Shown: positions 16,688 through 25,860 of the stretch, in pieces | Layout: every line of letters starts with the position of its first letter | How positions within the stretch are numbered: position 1 is the stretch's first letter | Assembly (NCBI GenBank): GCA_001798855.1 | Contig: MGQQ01000054.1 | Span: 1-32,149, forward strand | DNA: 32,149 bases | Reading direction: 5' to 3' | Origin: Deltaproteobacteria bacterium RBG_16_49_23 | GTDB lineage: Bacteria > Desulfobacterota > BSN033 > UBA1163 | The notes under the pieces: generated by a model | Databases searched by the model: none | Told to the model about the DNA's origin: nothing | Seen by the model: only the letters and a program-made list of their open reading frames with translations | Made by a program: the position numbers and the translations under genes

Positions 16688-18208
16688 TTAGTGGGGAGAT
16701 TCATCCACCTTCGCTCTTCCGTAAGTTTCAGTCAATTCAAGGAGCAGTTCCGCATGGGAAGAAGTCAACTGGTCCGGCAGCAGTCGCCACTCCCAATTTC
16801 CGGATAGAGTGGCGGGACGGTTCATCCTCGCCTCCTCTCCCAGCCCCAGGAGATCTTGCGCAGGGATCACGACCGTATTGGCCACCGACATCATCCCAAG
16901 GCGAATGAGTTCAACCGGCGCCTGACCGGAGGAAACCTCTTTTCCCAAATATCGGAATATTCTTTTTTTCTCCTGCGGAGTGATCTCGTTTTCAAACCAT
17001 CCCTTCACTGTGTTATTGTCATGGGTGCCTGTATAGACAACGGTGTTGGGCGGGAAATTGTGGGGCAAGTAGGGGTGGGCCGGTTGATTTTCACCAAAAG
17101 CAAATTGAAGGATACGCATGCCCGGGAAACCGAACCTATTCATCACCTTTTTCACATCGGGTGTAATGACTCCCAGGTCCTCCGCAATAAAAGAGTGAAC
17201 CGGAAATCGTTGAAGAAGGGCTTCGAAGAAATTGACTGCAGGAGCTTCTACCCATCTGCCATGGAGAGCTGTCGGCTCCGAGGAAGGGAGCTCCCAGAAG
17301 GCGACAAAACCCCTGAAATGGTCGAGACGCAGAATGTTAAAAAGGTTGAGGTTATGTGAAATGCGGTGAAGCCACCACCTGTAATTCGTCTTCTGGAGTC
17401 TATCCCAGCGAAAGGTCGGGTTTCCCCAGAGCTGGCCTGTCTTGCTGAAGTAGTCAGGAGGGACGCCGGCAACCCCCAGGGGTTTCTTGTCCTTATCCAG
17501 GTTGAAGATTTCGGATTGGGCCCATACGTCGGCGCTGTCATGATTGACATAGATTGGGATATCCCCGATGAACTGAATCCCTTTCAGATTGCAGTAGCTC
17601 TTCAAAGCCGACCACTGTTTGAAAAAGAGATACTGGCAGAACTTTTCCTGCTCCATTTCCACCCGAAGGTCTTTCCTGATCCTCTCAAGGGATTCCGGAT
17701 TTCTTTCCCTCAGATCCTTTTCCCACTCTCCCCATGTTTTTCCTTGAAAATGTTTTTTCGTCACAAAAAACAGGGTAAAATCTTCGAGCCACCCTTCATT
17801 CTTTTTACAGAATGTTTCGAAAGCGCCTCTCTCTTTTCCCCCTGTTTTAAAAGAGTCGTAGGCGCGGCGGAGCAACCCCGATTTATAGGGGATCACAGAA
17901 GCATAGTCACAACGTCCGGCTGGAAACGAAGGCGTTTCTCCGATATCCTCTTTTTTAAGAAGACCGGACTCCATGAGAAGCTCGGGACTGATGAGGAGGG
18001 GATTGCCTGCAAAAGCAGAAGGGGCGCTGTAAGGAGAATTTCCACAGGCCTGGTCCGTTGGGTTGAAAGGCAGGACCTGCCAGTAACTCTGTTTTGTCTG
18101 GGCCAAGAAGTCGGCAAAACGATAAGCAGACGGGCCCAGATCGCCGATTCCGAAAGGCGAGGGAAGCGAAGTGATATGAATGAGGATGCCACTGCCTCTT
18201 TGTGTCAT
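16688..18208 (-). CDS. malQ: 4-alpha-glucanotransferase
   Basis: SGILIHITSLPSPFGIGDLGPSAYRFADFL, GDIPIYVNHDSADVW, RLDHFRGF, AEDLGVITPDV, YTGTHDNNTVKGW. Confidence 0.97.
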   Translation of the reverse strand: MTQRGSGILIHITSLPSPFGIGDLGPSAYRFADFLAQTKQSYWQVLPFNPTDQACGNSPYSAPSAFAGNPLLISPELLMESGLLKKEDIGETPSFPAGRCDYASVIPYKSGLLRRAYDSFKTGGKERGAFETFCKKNEGWLEDFTLFFVTKKHFQGKTWGEWEKDLRERNPESLERIRKDLRVEMEQEKFCQYLFFKQWSALKSYCNLKGIQFIGDIPIYVNHDSADVWAQSEIFNLDKDKKPLGVAGVPPDYFSKTGQLWGNPTFRWDRLQKTNYRWWLHRISHNLNLFNILRLDHFRGFVAFWELPSSEPTALHGRWVEAPAVNFFEALLQRFPVHSFIAEDLGVITPDVKKVMNRFGFPGMRILQFAFGENQPAHPYLPHNFPPNTVVYTGTHDNNTVKGWFENEITPQEKKRIFRYLGKEVSSGQAPVELIRLGMMSVANTVVIPAQDLLGLGEEARMNRPATLSGNWEWRLLPDQLTSSHAELLLELTETYGRAKVDESPH

Positions 18209-18238
18209 CGTTTGTAGAAAAAATTCCTATGGATATCC

Positions 18239-18307
18239 CCCCTCACCCCAACCCTCTCCCCTGCCTTCGCCGAAACGCTTCGTGCAGGCAGGCACCAGGG
18301 GAGAGGG
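18239..18307. repeat. Palindromic repeat with nested 33-nt hairpin
   Basis: CCCCTCACCCCAACCCTCTCCCC...GGGGAGAGGGGG interrupted by CTGCCTTCGCCGAAACGCTTCGTGCAGGCAGGCA. Confidence 0.75.
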
Positions 18308-18388
18308 GGATCATTAGTTCACATTATATCCAAACTAAAAGGAGTTTACCAGAGAGACTCCTATGGTGTATAATGACATCTCATTCTG

Positions 18389-18482
18389 GGTAACACTTTA
18401 GCTGTTTGAAAAAAGGCTTTATAAAATCCCTCCCCACCTCCCTTTGCCAAAGGGAGGGGGAAAATTCCCTCTTTGAAGAAGG
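18389..18482. repeat. Truncated MITE-like element (left terminal repeat only)
   Basis: GTAACACTTTAGCTGTTTGAAAAAAGGCTTTATAAAATCCCTCCCC matches the element at 2861. Confidence 0.6.
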
Positions 18483-18502
18483 GAATCCCAGAGAGAAGGG
18501 CG

Positions 18503-18997
18503 ATGAAGATAAGGCCGCTGATTTCAAAAGACAGGGACAGGCTACAACGGATGGTGATCGAGACGGGCGTTTTCACCGACGAAGAGGTCGGAGTAGCCAT
18601 GGAATTAATCGACATTGTGCTCGGAGAGGAAGGCCCAAAGGATTACAGGATCGTCTGTGCGGCGGATGATCAGGATCAGCCATTGGGGTATATCTGTTAC
18701 GGTCCTATCCCGATGACCATGGGGGCTTTTGACCTTTACTGGATTGTCATTGATCCCGGAGTTCAGGGGCGAAAGATCGGATCAAAACTTTTAGATTACC
18801 TGGAAGAAGAGGTGAGGGGATTGAAGGGGAGAATGATCCTTGCCGACACGTCTTCCATCCCTTCCTATGAAAAGGCTCAGCAGTTTTACCTCAAAAAGGG
18901 ATTTCAGGAAGTGGCGAGAATTTCCGATTATTATTGGGAGGGGAATGACCGGATTACGTATTGTAAAAAGTTAGAGGTTAGAGGTTGGAGGCAATAA
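18503..18997 (+). CDS. GNAT family N-acetyltransferase
   Basis: MKIRPLISKDRDRLQRMVIETGVFTDEEVGVAMELID...PGVQGRKIGSKLLDYLEEE; start chosen at Met11 of the 174-aa ORF. Confidence 0.85.
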   Translation: MKIRPLISKDRDRLQRMVIETGVFTDEEVGVAMELIDIVLGEEGPKDYRIVCAADDQDQPLGYICYGPIPMTMGAFDLYWIVIDPGVQGRKIGSKLLDYLEEEVRGLKGRMILADTSSIPSYEKAQQFYLKKGFQEVARISDYYWEGNDRITYCKKLEVRGWRQ

Positions 18998-19089
18998 AGG
19001 ATTGGCCTCAGACAATAATAGTGACCAGTAATCAGTGATCAGGAGGTTAGAGGATGGAGGCAAAGAGGCAAAAGATATTGGCCTCAGAC
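18978..19089. repeat. Two direct imperfect ~40-bp repeats (TTAGAGG-TGGAGGCAA...ATTGGCCTCAGAC)
   Basis: Copies at 18978-19013 and 19047-19089. Confidence 0.75.
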
Positions 19090-19168
19090 CTCAAGTGAAG
19101 TCCTGAAACCATATGAAGTTCAGGACGAAGTGATCCTAAAACCTCGAGCCAGGGTATGGGAGGAGACA

Positions 19169-20278
19169 ATGGAAAAAAAAAGAATCGGTGTGCTCACAGG
19201 GGGAGGGGATTGTGCGGGATTGAATCCGGCGATCAAATGGGTGGTCAAGACTGCGCTCGATGACAGGCTTCAGAGGATGAGGAAGGTCCAGCATGAGGTG
19301 ATTGGAATCCGGGATGGCTGGAAAGGACTGGTTCAACCGGAGGAAGATGGGGATCCGCCTATTTCCAGGATTTCCACACTGACCGAAGAGATGGTGAGAA
19401 CATGGGATCGCTATGGAGGGACGATCCTCGGCACTTCGAGAACGAATCCCTATGACCCCAAGAAAGATCGTTCAAGCGCCGTTCTTGAAAACCTGAAGCG
19501 ACTTCAGATCGATTATTTGATCGCCATCGGCGGTGAAGATACCCTCGGGGTGGCGAATCGACTCCATTGCGAAGGGGTGAAGGTCGTCGGGATTCCGAAG
19601 ACGATTGATAAGGACCTCTCAGGAACCGATTATACACTGGGATTTGAGACCGCTCTCAATGTGATCACCGAGGAGATCGACCGTCTTCGAACCACAGCCG
19701 GCTCCCACAGAAGGATTTTCGTGGTGGAGACGATGGGAAGGCATGCAGGCTGGCTGGCGCTGGAAGGAGGAGAGTCGAGCGGCGCCTATATCATCCTCAT
19801 CCCTGAATACGATTTCGATATGAACCGGGTGAACGAACTGCTCATGGAAGGCCATCGAAAAGGGACACGGTATGAGATTATCGTCGTAGCCGAAGGGGCA
19901 AAACCTTCCGGGCGTTCTGAAATCATCAAAGAAAATGGCGTGGATAGCTTCGGCCATAAAGCCTTGGGGGGGATTGGAGAGTTTCTTGCAAATCAGATCA
20001 CAACATCCACGGGAATCGAGACTCGAAGCATCACCCTGAGCCACCTGCAGAGGGGGGGCGCTCCCTGCGCCTATGACCGCAGGATGGGAAGGTATTTCGG
20101 GATTGCGGCCGTGGATCTCATCGCCAAAGAAGATTTCGGGAAGATGGTCAGCCTGCGCAATGGCCGGATCACGGCTGTCTCTCTGAAGGAGGCGGTAGGT
20201 AAGTTGAATCTCGTCGATGTGGAAACCCAGTATGACACGGAACGGTATAACGGAAGAAGATGCATCTTATGCTCATAA
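19169..20278 (+). CDS. 6-phosphofructokinase (PPi-dependent type by motif)
   Basis: RIGVLTGGGDCAGLNPAI; GGEDTLG and PKTIDKDL; AGGAG before ATG at 19169. Confidence 0.93.
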   Translation: MEKKRIGVLTGGGDCAGLNPAIKWVVKTALDDRLQRMRKVQHEVIGIRDGWKGLVQPEEDGDPPISRISTLTEEMVRTWDRYGGTILGTSRTNPYDPKKDRSSAVLENLKRLQIDYLIAIGGEDTLGVANRLHCEGVKVVGIPKTIDKDLSGTDYTLGFETALNVITEEIDRLRTTAGSHRRIFVVETMGRHAGWLALEGGESSGAYIILIPEYDFDMNRVNELLMEGHRKGTRYEIIVVAEGAKPSGRSEIIKENGVDSFGHKALGGIGEFLANQITTSTGIETRSITLSHLQRGGAPCAYDRRMGRYFGIAAVDLIAKEDFGKMVSLRNGRITAVSLKEAVGKLNLVDVETQYDTERYNGRRCILCS

Positions 20279-20337
20279 CCCGTACGAAATTCCAAAATCC
20301 AAATATCAAAGGAATGTCAAAGTTCAAATATCGTAGC

Positions 20338-20491
20338 ATAGCAATTTAGTTGTTTGAAAAAACCCTGAATAGGTCAGGCATCTCGGTACGAGTCGATTCC
20401 GACTTGCCTGACCTATTACCGCCATCCGAGGCAAGATGCCTCGGCTATTCGGTGGTGTTTATAGGGTTTTTCAAAGAGCTAAAATGATACC
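20338..20491. repeat. MITE-like element with terminal inverted repeats and nested palindromes
   Basis: Left CAATTTAGTTGTTTGAAAAAACCCT, right AGGGTTTTTCAAAGAGCTAAAATGATAC; inner AATAGGTCAGGC/GCCTGACCTATT and CCGAGGCA/TGCCTCGG. Confidence 0.7.
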
Positions 20492-20559
20492 AGATATCGA
20501 ATAAATTCGGGTTTTCTCAAAAGGAGATTTTTCCTTTGAACTTTGAAATTGGGCATTTG

Positions 20560-20970
20560 TCATTGATTTATCAACCTCTGGTGTTCTTTTTTCATGCACC
20601 GGTTCATCACCACTTTGAGGCCTGACTTCTCGGCCTCTTCTCCTGCCTTCTGATGAATCACCCCTTCCTGCATCCAGACGACCCTGGCTCCCCTCCGGAT
20701 CGCCTCTTCCACAATGGGAGCCACCTCTTCCGATTTCCGGAAGATATCAACCACATCGATTTCAATTCCTTCCGGGATCTCCATCAGGTTGGGGTAGACG
20801 TTTTCATCGAGGATCGTATCGCCATCGGGCCGGACCGGTATGATGCGGTAGCCCTTCGATTGAAGGTAGGCGGCCACAATATAACTGGGCCTGTCCTCTT
20901 TAGGTGAAATACCGACGACCGCCACTGTCTTACAATTCTTGAATATCTCTTGTAGTTCTTCGTCTTTCAT
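20560..20970 (-). CDS. CoA-binding protein (YccU-like)
   Basis: 136 aa; TVAVVGISPKEDRPSYIVAAYLQSKGYRIIPVRP...VDIFRKSEEV. Confidence 0.92.
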   Translation of the reverse strand: MKDEELQEIFKNCKTVAVVGISPKEDRPSYIVAAYLQSKGYRIIPVRPDGDTILDENVYPNLMEIPEGIEIDVVDIFRKSEEVAPIVEEAIRRGARVVWMQEGVIHQKAGEEAEKSGLKVVMNRCMKKEHQRLINQ

Positions 20971-21174
20971 ACATTTCTCCTATGATATTAATGGGTCCAT
21001 AATTGAGAAGACATCTTTAAACTGCTTCGACAAATCCCCATCCCCCTCCTAACCTCCCCCTTGAAGGGGGAGGAACAGAACAGTTTCCCTCCCTTTCAGG
21101 GGGAGGGGAAGGGTGGGGGTGGGGTTCAGCAGATGTCCATACAATTATAGATTGAATAGGAAATACCCTGGTCT

Positions 21175-23670
21175 CTAAAAAGAAGGAACGGTTGTGACGG
21201 GCCGGGAAAGATCTGTGGGAGGCCCTGCTCTTACCGGGGTCCTTGAGGCTCCTTCTTCTTTCCCTTTTGGTGTGGTTTCTTCGATAAAGGCCTCCAGGAT
21301 GGTCTGTGGAGAACTTCCATCCGCAGGGGTTCCTGTTTCGAGATTCACCTTCATCAGGACGATCTTATCAGGAACCCTGAAAGGCTCCGAGGGCGCATCC
21401 TTCAATGCCTGACCCATAAAAGAGATCCAGATGGGAAGGGCGGCCCTTGAACCTGTTTCGTTTTTTCCAAGAGAGGTCTTATCATCGAAACCCACCCAGA
21501 CTCCGGCGAGGAGAGAGGGAGTATACCCGATAAACCATGCATCCGCATAGTCGCTGGAGGTCCCTGTTTTTCCGGCAACAGGCCTGCCAAGAAGTTTCGC
21601 CCTCTGGCCTGTCCCGTGCTGGACCACTCCTTCGAGAAGATGGGTGATGATAAAGGCATGCTGCGGAGAAAGAACCCGTTCATTAGGGATAGAAACGGGG
21701 GAAGGAGTGGCAGCAGGAGTTTCTTCATCCCCTTCTTCCTCCTCCGGCTCCTCCCATTCAACATAAGGGGTATTCTCCTCAAGGACTTCGCCTTTCATGG
21801 TGACGATCTTTTTGATGAAGATGGGTTTAATGCTTTCTCCACCGTTGGCAAAGACCGAAAAGGAGGAGGTTAGTTCTAACATAGAGGTTCCCGAGGTCCC
21901 CAGGGCAATGGAGAGGTCCCGCTTGACCGGAGATTCAATCCCCATCTTTTTAATGAATTTGAGGGCATAACTCACACCGATGTCCTCAAGAATCTTGACC
22001 GTGACGACATTTCTGGAGTGTGCCAGGGCGTTCCGGAAGGTGATGGGGCCCATAAAATTCTTGTCGTAATTTTTCGGAGCCCAGTAGTGCCCTCCGTCGT
22101 AATCCAAATATTCTACAGGCGAGTCCATGAGAAGAGTGGAGGGGGTATACCCTTTCTCCAGGGCTGCGGCATAGATGAAGGGTTTGAAGGCGGAGCCAGG
22201 CTGTCTCCGGGAATGGACAGCGCGATTGAATTGACTTTCACTGAAATCACGCCCTCCCACCAGGGCTCTCACATGCCCGGTTTTCGGATCGAGGCAGAGC
22301 AGGGCGCCCTGGACAAGGGGGGCCTGCTCCAGGGCGAGAATGAGAGGTTGGTCTTTTTTGGCCGGCTCCATCACCTTCACATGAACGACGTCTCCGTTTT
22401 TAAGAAGATCCGCAGGGGACTTCACCTGGCCAGGTTTAAAATTGGCTGTCGATTTGATATGGAGGGCCCAGGTCATCTCCGCATAAGGAAGAATTCCCTT
22501 CCGGTTCTCCACCCAAACTGTGTAGAGCTTTTTGGAGTCATCTCTGGAAAGGATCACTCCCTCAAAGATTTCGTTCGGCGAAAGGGACTGAAGGGTCCCT
22601 CTCTTCTTTTTCATGAGGTCTCTCATCTCGTCAGGAGAAAAAGTCTGGACGGGCCCCCGGAACCCCTGCCTCTTATCCAGCTCCCTCAATCCCATCTCTA
22701 CCGATTTTTGCGCGGCCTTCTGAAGCGTGAGGTCGAGGGTGGTATAGATTCTCAATCCCTCTTTATAGAGCTTCTCCTTGCCGTATCTTCTCTCGACCTG
22801 ATGGCGGATGAACTCCGTAAAGTAAGGGGCCTTGCTGAAGAAGGCGCTCTCCCGCGATTGAATCTTCAGGGGCGTCCGGAGGGCCTTCTCTTTCTGCCCC
22901 TCCGAGATGAATCCCAGCTCCGCCATCCGCGTGAGGACATAGTTCTGGCGTTCTCTGGCCCGGTTCAGGTTGTTGACAGGCGAATAGCGGCTGGGAGCCT
23001 TAGCCAGGCCCGCCAGCAGGGCCGCCTCCGAAAGATTGAGCTGTTCCACTCGCTTATTGAAATAACTCTCTGAGGCGGCTTCTATTCCATAGGCGCCATT
23101 TCCCAGATAGATATGATTGAGATAGAGGGAGAGGATCTCCTCTTTGGTGAGATTCCGTTCGAGACCGAAGGCATAGGCCACCTCTTTCAATTTTCGAAGG
23201 AAACTTCTCTTGGGGGTGAGGAAGAAGGTCTTGGTCACCTGCTGGGTGATGGTGCTCCCACCCTGGACAATCTTTCCGGCGATGAGGTTCTTGAGCATGG
23301 CACGGACAATCCCCTTATAGTCAACCCCTTTATGCTGGAAAAACTCGGCATCCTCTGCGGCGAGAAAGGCCTGGATAAGGGGTTTGGGGATTTTCTCATA
23401 GGAGATGGGGATTCGATTTTCGAGTAAGAATTTTCCCACGACCTCATCCTCCTCCGAATAGACGATGGAGTAAGCATTGAGATCGCGTCCCTTCAAAGAG
23501 GCATAGTCAGGAAGCTGGCGTGAGAAATAGAGAAAGAGGAGCGCTCCGGAAAGAATGAGCAGAAAGCCGGAGGAGAGAAAAGCCAGGATGATATAAAACG
23601 TAAACCCCTTTTTCGCCCTCCTTTTTCTTGGATGATTCGATCTTCCCTTCTTTTTATTCATAAGGACCAT
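21175..23670 (-). CDS. Penicillin-binding protein 1A family (transglycosylase/transpeptidase)
   Basis: AFLAAEDAEFFQHKGVD, GGSTITQQVTKTF, SRRQPGSAFKPF, AGKTGTSSDYADAWFIGY. Confidence 0.97.
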   Translation of the reverse strand: MVLMNKKKGRSNHPRKRRAKKGFTFYIILAFLSSGFLLILSGALLFLYFSRQLPDYASLKGRDLNAYSIVYSEEDEVVGKFLLENRIPISYEKIPKPLIQAFLAAEDAEFFQHKGVDYKGIVRAMLKNLIAGKIVQGGSTITQQVTKTFFLTPKRSFLRKLKEVAYAFGLERNLTKEEILSLYLNHIYLGNGAYGIEAASESYFNKRVEQLNLSEAALLAGLAKAPSRYSPVNNLNRARERQNYVLTRMAELGFISEGQKEKALRTPLKIQSRESAFFSKAPYFTEFIRHQVERRYGKEKLYKEGLRIYTTLDLTLQKAAQKSVEMGLRELDKRQGFRGPVQTFSPDEMRDLMKKKRGTLQSLSPNEIFEGVILSRDDSKKLYTVWVENRKGILPYAEMTWALHIKSTANFKPGQVKSPADLLKNGDVVHVKVMEPAKKDQPLILALEQAPLVQGALLCLDPKTGHVRALVGGRDFSESQFNRAVHSRRQPGSAFKPFIYAAALEKGYTPSTLLMDSPVEYLDYDGGHYWAPKNYDKNFMGPITFRNALAHSRNVVTVKILEDIGVSYALKFIKKMGIESPVKRDLSIALGTSGTSMLELTSSFSVFANGGESIKPIFIKKIVTMKGEVLEENTPYVEWEEPEEEEGDEETPAATPSPVSIPNERVLSPQHAFIITHLLEGVVQHGTGQRAKLLGRPVAGKTGTSSDYADAWFIGYTPSLLAGVWVGFDDKTSLGKNETGSRAALPIWISFMGQALKDAPSEPFRVPDKIVLMKVNLETGTPADGSSPQTILEAFIEETTPKGKEEGASRTPVRAGPPTDLSRPVTTVPSF

Positions 23671-23681
23671 GGGAGGGAATC

Positions 23682-23719
23682 AAAAAAGGGAAAACCCGCG
23701 GACCGCAGGGCTTTCCCTT
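23682..23719 (-). terminator. Rho-independent terminator of the coiled-coil lipoprotein gene
   Basis: Minus strand AAGGGAAAGCCCTGCGGTCCGCGGGTTTTCCCTTTTTTG. Confidence 0.7.
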
Positions 23720-23738
23720 CTTTGTGCTGGATGGATGA

Positions 23739-24029
23739 CTATTTCTTTTTCTTTGCGAGTTGCGACTTCAGATCTTCGACCTGCTTTTTCAAGGCTTCAT
23801 TCTCTGCGGTGAGAGAAACGATGGTGGCCTCTTTCTCGGCCCCCTTCTGGATCTCTTCCTTCAACTTCTGAACCTCAAGTTTCAGCTTATCATTGTCTGA
23901 CTTAAGGTTCGTGTTCTCCGCTTTCAACTTCTCATTCTCTGCCTTGATGTCCGCTCCGCATCCGGCCAGGACCGAAACGAGCATGCCGATCAGGAACAAC
24001 GAAAGCATCACAGATACCGCCCTCTTCAT
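23739..24029 (-). CDS. Small coiled-coil lipoprotein
   Basis: 96 aa; lipobox LAGC; long heptad repeat ENEKLKAENTNLKSDNDKLKLEVQKLKEEI. Confidence 0.75.
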   Translation of the reverse strand: MKRAVSVMLSLFLIGMLVSVLAGCGADIKAENEKLKAENTNLKSDNDKLKLEVQKLKEEIQKGAEKEATIVSLTAENEALKKQVEDLKSQLAKKKK

Positions 24030-24073
24030 GAACCGATCACCTCCTTCTCCAGGGTTTCTTATTTTTGCAAGTT

Positions 24074-24102
24074 ATTATAAGTCCCTCTCCCAAAAAAATC
24101 AA
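24074..24102 (-). promoter_or_regulatory. Sigma70-type promoter for the coiled-coil lipoprotein
   Basis: Minus strand TTGATT - 17 nt - TATAAT. Confidence 0.5.
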
Positions 24103-24117
24103 ATAGTATTTAACAAG

Positions 24118-24197
24118 GAGATTTCTGAAAAAGTCCAGAAATCTCTGATGGCACCGATTAGGGACCGATTACACAGATTAGAAATCCATTGATAAAT
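24118..24197 (-). repeat. Dispersed hairpin repeat (copy R2, minus orientation)
   Basis: Reverse complement reads TTTATCAATGGATTTCTAATCTGTGTAATCGGTCCCTAATCGGTGCCATCAGAGATTTCTGGACTTTTTCAGAAATCTC. Confidence 0.8.
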
Positions 24198-24199
24198 AA

Positions 24200-24287
24200 A
24201 GAAAAATCTGTGGAATCTTTTTTTAAAATCTGTGTAATCAGAGAGCGTAAAGTAGTTTTTCAGAGCTCTCACAAGGAATCCTTGACA
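24200..24287 (+). repeat. Diverged dispersed hairpin repeat with TTGACA (copy R2b)
   Basis: AATCTGTGGAATC...AAAATCTGTGTAATCAGAGAGC...GAGCTCTC-11 nt-TTGACA. Confidence 0.65.
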
Positions 24288-24362
24288 ATCTGATTCCATT
24301 TTTAATAGACTCAAAACTGCGTTAAGAGAAGGAGAGGATATCAGACAGGCGGGCATGCAACG

Positions 24363-24665
24363 ATGAAGGCGACCTCCCGGGAGAAAGAGAAAGTCGTTGT
24401 GACCGTATCGGCGACCGGTTCATTCGGGGACCGGAGGACTCCCGGGCTTCCCATCACTCCGGAGGAGATTGCGGAGAGCGCCCTGGAGTCGTGCGAAGCA
24501 GGGGCAGCGATCGCTCATATCCACGTTCGCGATATCGAAACCGGAAAACCCTCCATGGATTTTAAGCTCTATGAATTGGTGGAAAAAGCGGTGGCCATTA
24601 TAAGGATTTTGGGGAAAGAACCTGCAACCCCGGATGAAGCAAGGGACTTATTGGGGCTCCGGTGA
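24363..24665 (+). pseudogene. Internally deleted beta-keto acid cleavage enzyme (BKACE/DUF849)
   Basis: N-terminal BKACE motif (VTVSATGSFGDRRTPGLPITPEEIAESALESCEAGAAIAHIHVRDIETGKPSMD) joined directly to a BKACE C-terminus (ELVEKAVAIIRILGKEPATPDEARDLLGLR). Confidence 0.75.
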
Positions 24666-24849
24666 CTCCTTTCAGTTTCCCCTTATAACTCCCCCTCCCC
24701 CCTCTTATATTAAGAGGGGGATAAAGGAAGGTTACCCCTCCCCTTGAGATAAGGGGAGATTAGGTGGGGTTATGAATCTTTCTGTCGCCGGCGTCAATGT
24801 ATGGACTATTTTGACCTTAAATAAACAGAGTGAAGGAAAGGAGGCTTTT

Positions 24850-25833
24850 ATGAAGAAGGGATTTTTTACCATCTCATTGATTCTTGTCGTCATCGTTTTC
24901 AACAGTGTCGAGGTGTTTTCCGACACCTTTCCATCAAAACCGATCAATCTTTGGGTCGGATGGGGAGCAGGGTCGGGAACGGATATCAGTCAGAGAGCGA
25001 TTACGGAAAATGCCTCTAAAGCGCTCAAGCAGCCGATTCTGGTTTCAAATGTCACAGGAGGAGGGGGAACCCTGGTATTGGGGAGGCTGAAGCCCGAGAA
25101 AGCCGATGGATATACCCTCGCCAACACGAGCTCAGCCACTCTGGGCCGAATTCCTCATCTTCAGCCCGTTCCTTACAATGCCCAGGACCCGCTGAAGGAT
25201 TTTATTCCGGTCATGAGCTATTCCTACTATCTTTATGGCCTTGCGGTAAAGAGCGACTCTACCTGGAAGACCTTTGAGGAGTTCATTGCATATGCAAAGG
25301 CAAATCCGGGGAAGATCCGTTACAGCACCTCAGGGGTCGGGACCGGACAGCATCTCGTAATGGAATATCTTGCCATGAAGGAAAATATCAAATGGACCCA
25401 TGTCCCCTTTGCCACAAGTCCCCAGGCGGTTGCGGCGGCCATGGGAGGACATGTCGAGGTGGTCTCGCAGACTCCCGAATGGAAGGAGCAGGTAGATGCC
25501 GGGCAGATGAGACTTCTGGTCTGCTGGAATGACAAGCGAATGCCATTCTATCCGGGCGTCCCCACACTCAAAGAGAAAGGTTATGACTTCGCTGTTCAGG
25601 CATTGATCGTCATCTATGCGCCTGCCAACACCCCAAAAGAGGTAGTCGCAACGTTGAGCAAGGCCTTCCGTCAGGCTTCGGAGACCGAGGAGGTGAAACA
25701 GATTCTGAATCGGCTCAGTTATCCACATGACATCAAGGAGAGTGAGGAGTTGATCCAGATCATCAAGAAAGATTACGAGGTCAATGGGAAGCTTTTCAAG
25801 GAGCTTGGAATTGGAATCTATAAGAAAAATTAG
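24850..25833 (+). CDS. Tripartite tricarboxylate transporter substrate-binding protein (TctC/Bug)
   Basis: Signal peptide from Met at 24850; FPSKPINLWVGWGAGSGTDISQRAI..., GGGTLVLG. Confidence 0.92.
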   Translation: MKKGFFTISLILVVIVFNSVEVFSDTFPSKPINLWVGWGAGSGTDISQRAITENASKALKQPILVSNVTGGGGTLVLGRLKPEKADGYTLANTSSATLGRIPHLQPVPYNAQDPLKDFIPVMSYSYYLYGLAVKSDSTWKTFEEFIAYAKANPGKIRYSTSGVGTGQHLVMEYLAMKENIKWTHVPFATSPQAVAAAMGGHVEVVSQTPEWKEQVDAGQMRLLVCWNDKRMPFYPGVPTLKEKGYDFAVQALIVIYAPANTPKEVVATLSKAFRQASETEEVKQILNRLSYPHDIKESEELIQIIKKDYEVNGKLFKELGIGIYKKN

Positions 25834-25860
25834 AGGGATAAACAAAGGGAATAAATTGGC

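Noticed and set aside
22018-23073. 351-aa plus-strand ORF opposite PBP1A
   Set aside because: Shadow ORF of a strongly conserved CDS
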